DNA from: Kaistia adipata DSM 17808 | GTDB taxonomy: Bacteria; Pseudomonadota; Alphaproteobacteria; Rhizobiales; Kaistiaceae | DNA length: 64,000 bases | NCBI RefSeq assembly: GCF_000423225.1 | Contig: NZ_AUHO01000006.1 | Coordinates: forward strand, 868,001 to 932,000 | Direction of reading: 5' to 3' | Shown here: one piece after another, positions 63,508 through 64,000 of the stretch | How the letters are laid out: each line of letters starts with the position of its first letter | Position numbering within the stretch: position 1 is the stretch's first letter | Notes under the pieces: model-generated | What the model saw: the letters and a program-made list of their open reading frames with translations, nothing else | Database searches by the model: none | What the model was told of the DNA's origin: nothing | Position numbers and translations under genes: made by a program

Positions 63508-64000
63508 ATGGACGTCATTCTTCTGGAACGCGTCGCCAAGCTCGGCCAGATGGGCGAGATCGTCCGCGTCAAGGACGGCTATGCGCGCAACTTCCTGCTG
63601 CCGCAGGGCAAGGCGCTCCGCGCCAACGAGGCCAACAAGAAGCGCTTCGAGGCCGAGAAGGTCCAGCTCGAAGCTCGCAACCTCGAGCGCAAGTCCGAGG
63701 CGGAGAAGATCGCCGAGGCCCTGAACGGCCAGTCCTTCATCGTCGTCCGCCAGGCCGGCGAGACCGGCCAGCTCTACGGTTCGGTTTCCAGCCGCGACGT
63801 CGCCGAGCTGGTCAGCCAGAACGGCTTCTCGGTCGGCCGCAGCCAGGTCGTGCTCGAGGTTCCGATCAAGTCGATCGGCCTGCATGACATCGTCGTCGCG
63901 CTGCACCCGGAAGTCGAGGCCACGATCCAGATCAACGTCGCGCGTTCGGTCGACGAGGCCGCCCGCCAGTCGCAGGGCGAAGACCTGTCGGCGGTCCAGG
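63508..64000 (+). CDS. rplI: 50S ribosomal protein L9 (cut by window edge)
   Basis: The first ~164 residues of L9 are visible: [48 protein letters not shown], the connecting helix ([23 protein letters not shown]), and the C-terminal domain ([29 protein letters not shown]). AAGGAG nine bases before the ATG sets the start. The 3' end lies outside the window. Confidence 0.97.
   Translation, partial: MDVILLERVAKLGQMGEIVRVKDGYARNFLLPQGKALRANEANKKRFEAEKVQLEARNLERKSEAEKIAEALNGQSFIVVRQAGETGQLYGSVSSRDVAELVSQNGFSVGRSQVVLEVPIKSIGLHDIVVALHPEVEATIQINVARSVDEAARQSQGEDLSAVQ

Noticed and set aside
1-64000. tRNA, rRNA, CRISPR array, insertion sequence or prophage
   Set aside because: Intergenic gaps were read on both strands; no cloverleaf-like, CRISPR-like direct repeat, transposase or phage structural gene was recognised.

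Overview
The window is GC-rich chromosomal DNA from an alphaproteobacterium, most likely of the order Hyphomicrobiales (Rhizobiales). This rests on gene content and order: perM-hdaA-ppk-ppx, purM-purN, folM-like SDR-uvrC, pgsA-moaD-moaE, lptF-lptG-lptD-surA-pdxA-rsmA, fabD-fabG-acpP-fabF-mltG with yicC-gmk, and rpsF-rpsR-DUF2232-rplI. The genus cannot be settled from the sequence. No rRNA, tRNA, CRISPR array, insertion sequence or prophage was seen. Coding density is high, and GTG or TTG starts and 4-base ATGA/GTGA overlaps are frequent.

Layout. 1-4338 (minus): ppx (partial), ppk, hdaA and a PerM/AI-2E permease. 4446-6825 (plus): a compact insertion of an adenylate-forming enzyme, a dedicated acyl carrier protein and a GNAT acyltransferase. 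6878-8616: purM-purN. 8682-18162: an accessory stretch with an MgtC/DUF4010 membrane protein, a GFA-family protein, a host-attachment-family protein, a diguanylate cyclase, rlmJ, a glutathionyl-hydroquinone reductase, a secreted protein overlapping an RNase T2, a GST, an inositol-phosphatase-family enzyme and an Omp25-like barrel. 18506-21258: a pteridine-reductase-type SDR overlapping uvrC. 21296-27576: accessory genes (OGFr-related protein, VOC, DUF1254, HAD, Tim44-like, trhO, DUF3297, dgkA) that separate uvrC from pgsA. 27789-31155: pgsA-moaD-moaE-yedJ-GST and ndk. 31329-37013: DinB, a DUF4344 protein lacking the metallopeptidase glutamate, an ABC-F ATPase, holC and pepA. 37332-45053: the LPS-export and outer-membrane-biogenesis operon lptFGD-surA-pdxA-rsmA. 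45104-54666: mliC, gmk, yicC, an FMN glutamate-synthase-like protein, a second GFA protein, mltG and the fatty-acid synthesis genes. 54960-61286: a second accessory block with a fosmidomycin-resistance-type MFS pump, a Tat-exported protein plus FtsX/MacB-type ABC transporter with a histidine-rich loop, and a PhoA-type alkaline phosphatase. 61617-64000: rpsF-rpsR-DUF2232-rplI (partial).

The backbone is housekeeping. The most unusual material lies in short insertions between syntenic blocks: the ligase-ACP-GNAT triad, the His-loop ABC transporter set, and the secreted-protein/RNase T2 pair. Intergenic DNA also holds notable structure: a UUCG-capped hairpin after rpsR, an orphan plus-strand terminator upstream of fabD that may end a small RNA, several isolated palindromes with no regulator gene nearby, and three kinds of palindromic intergenic repeat.
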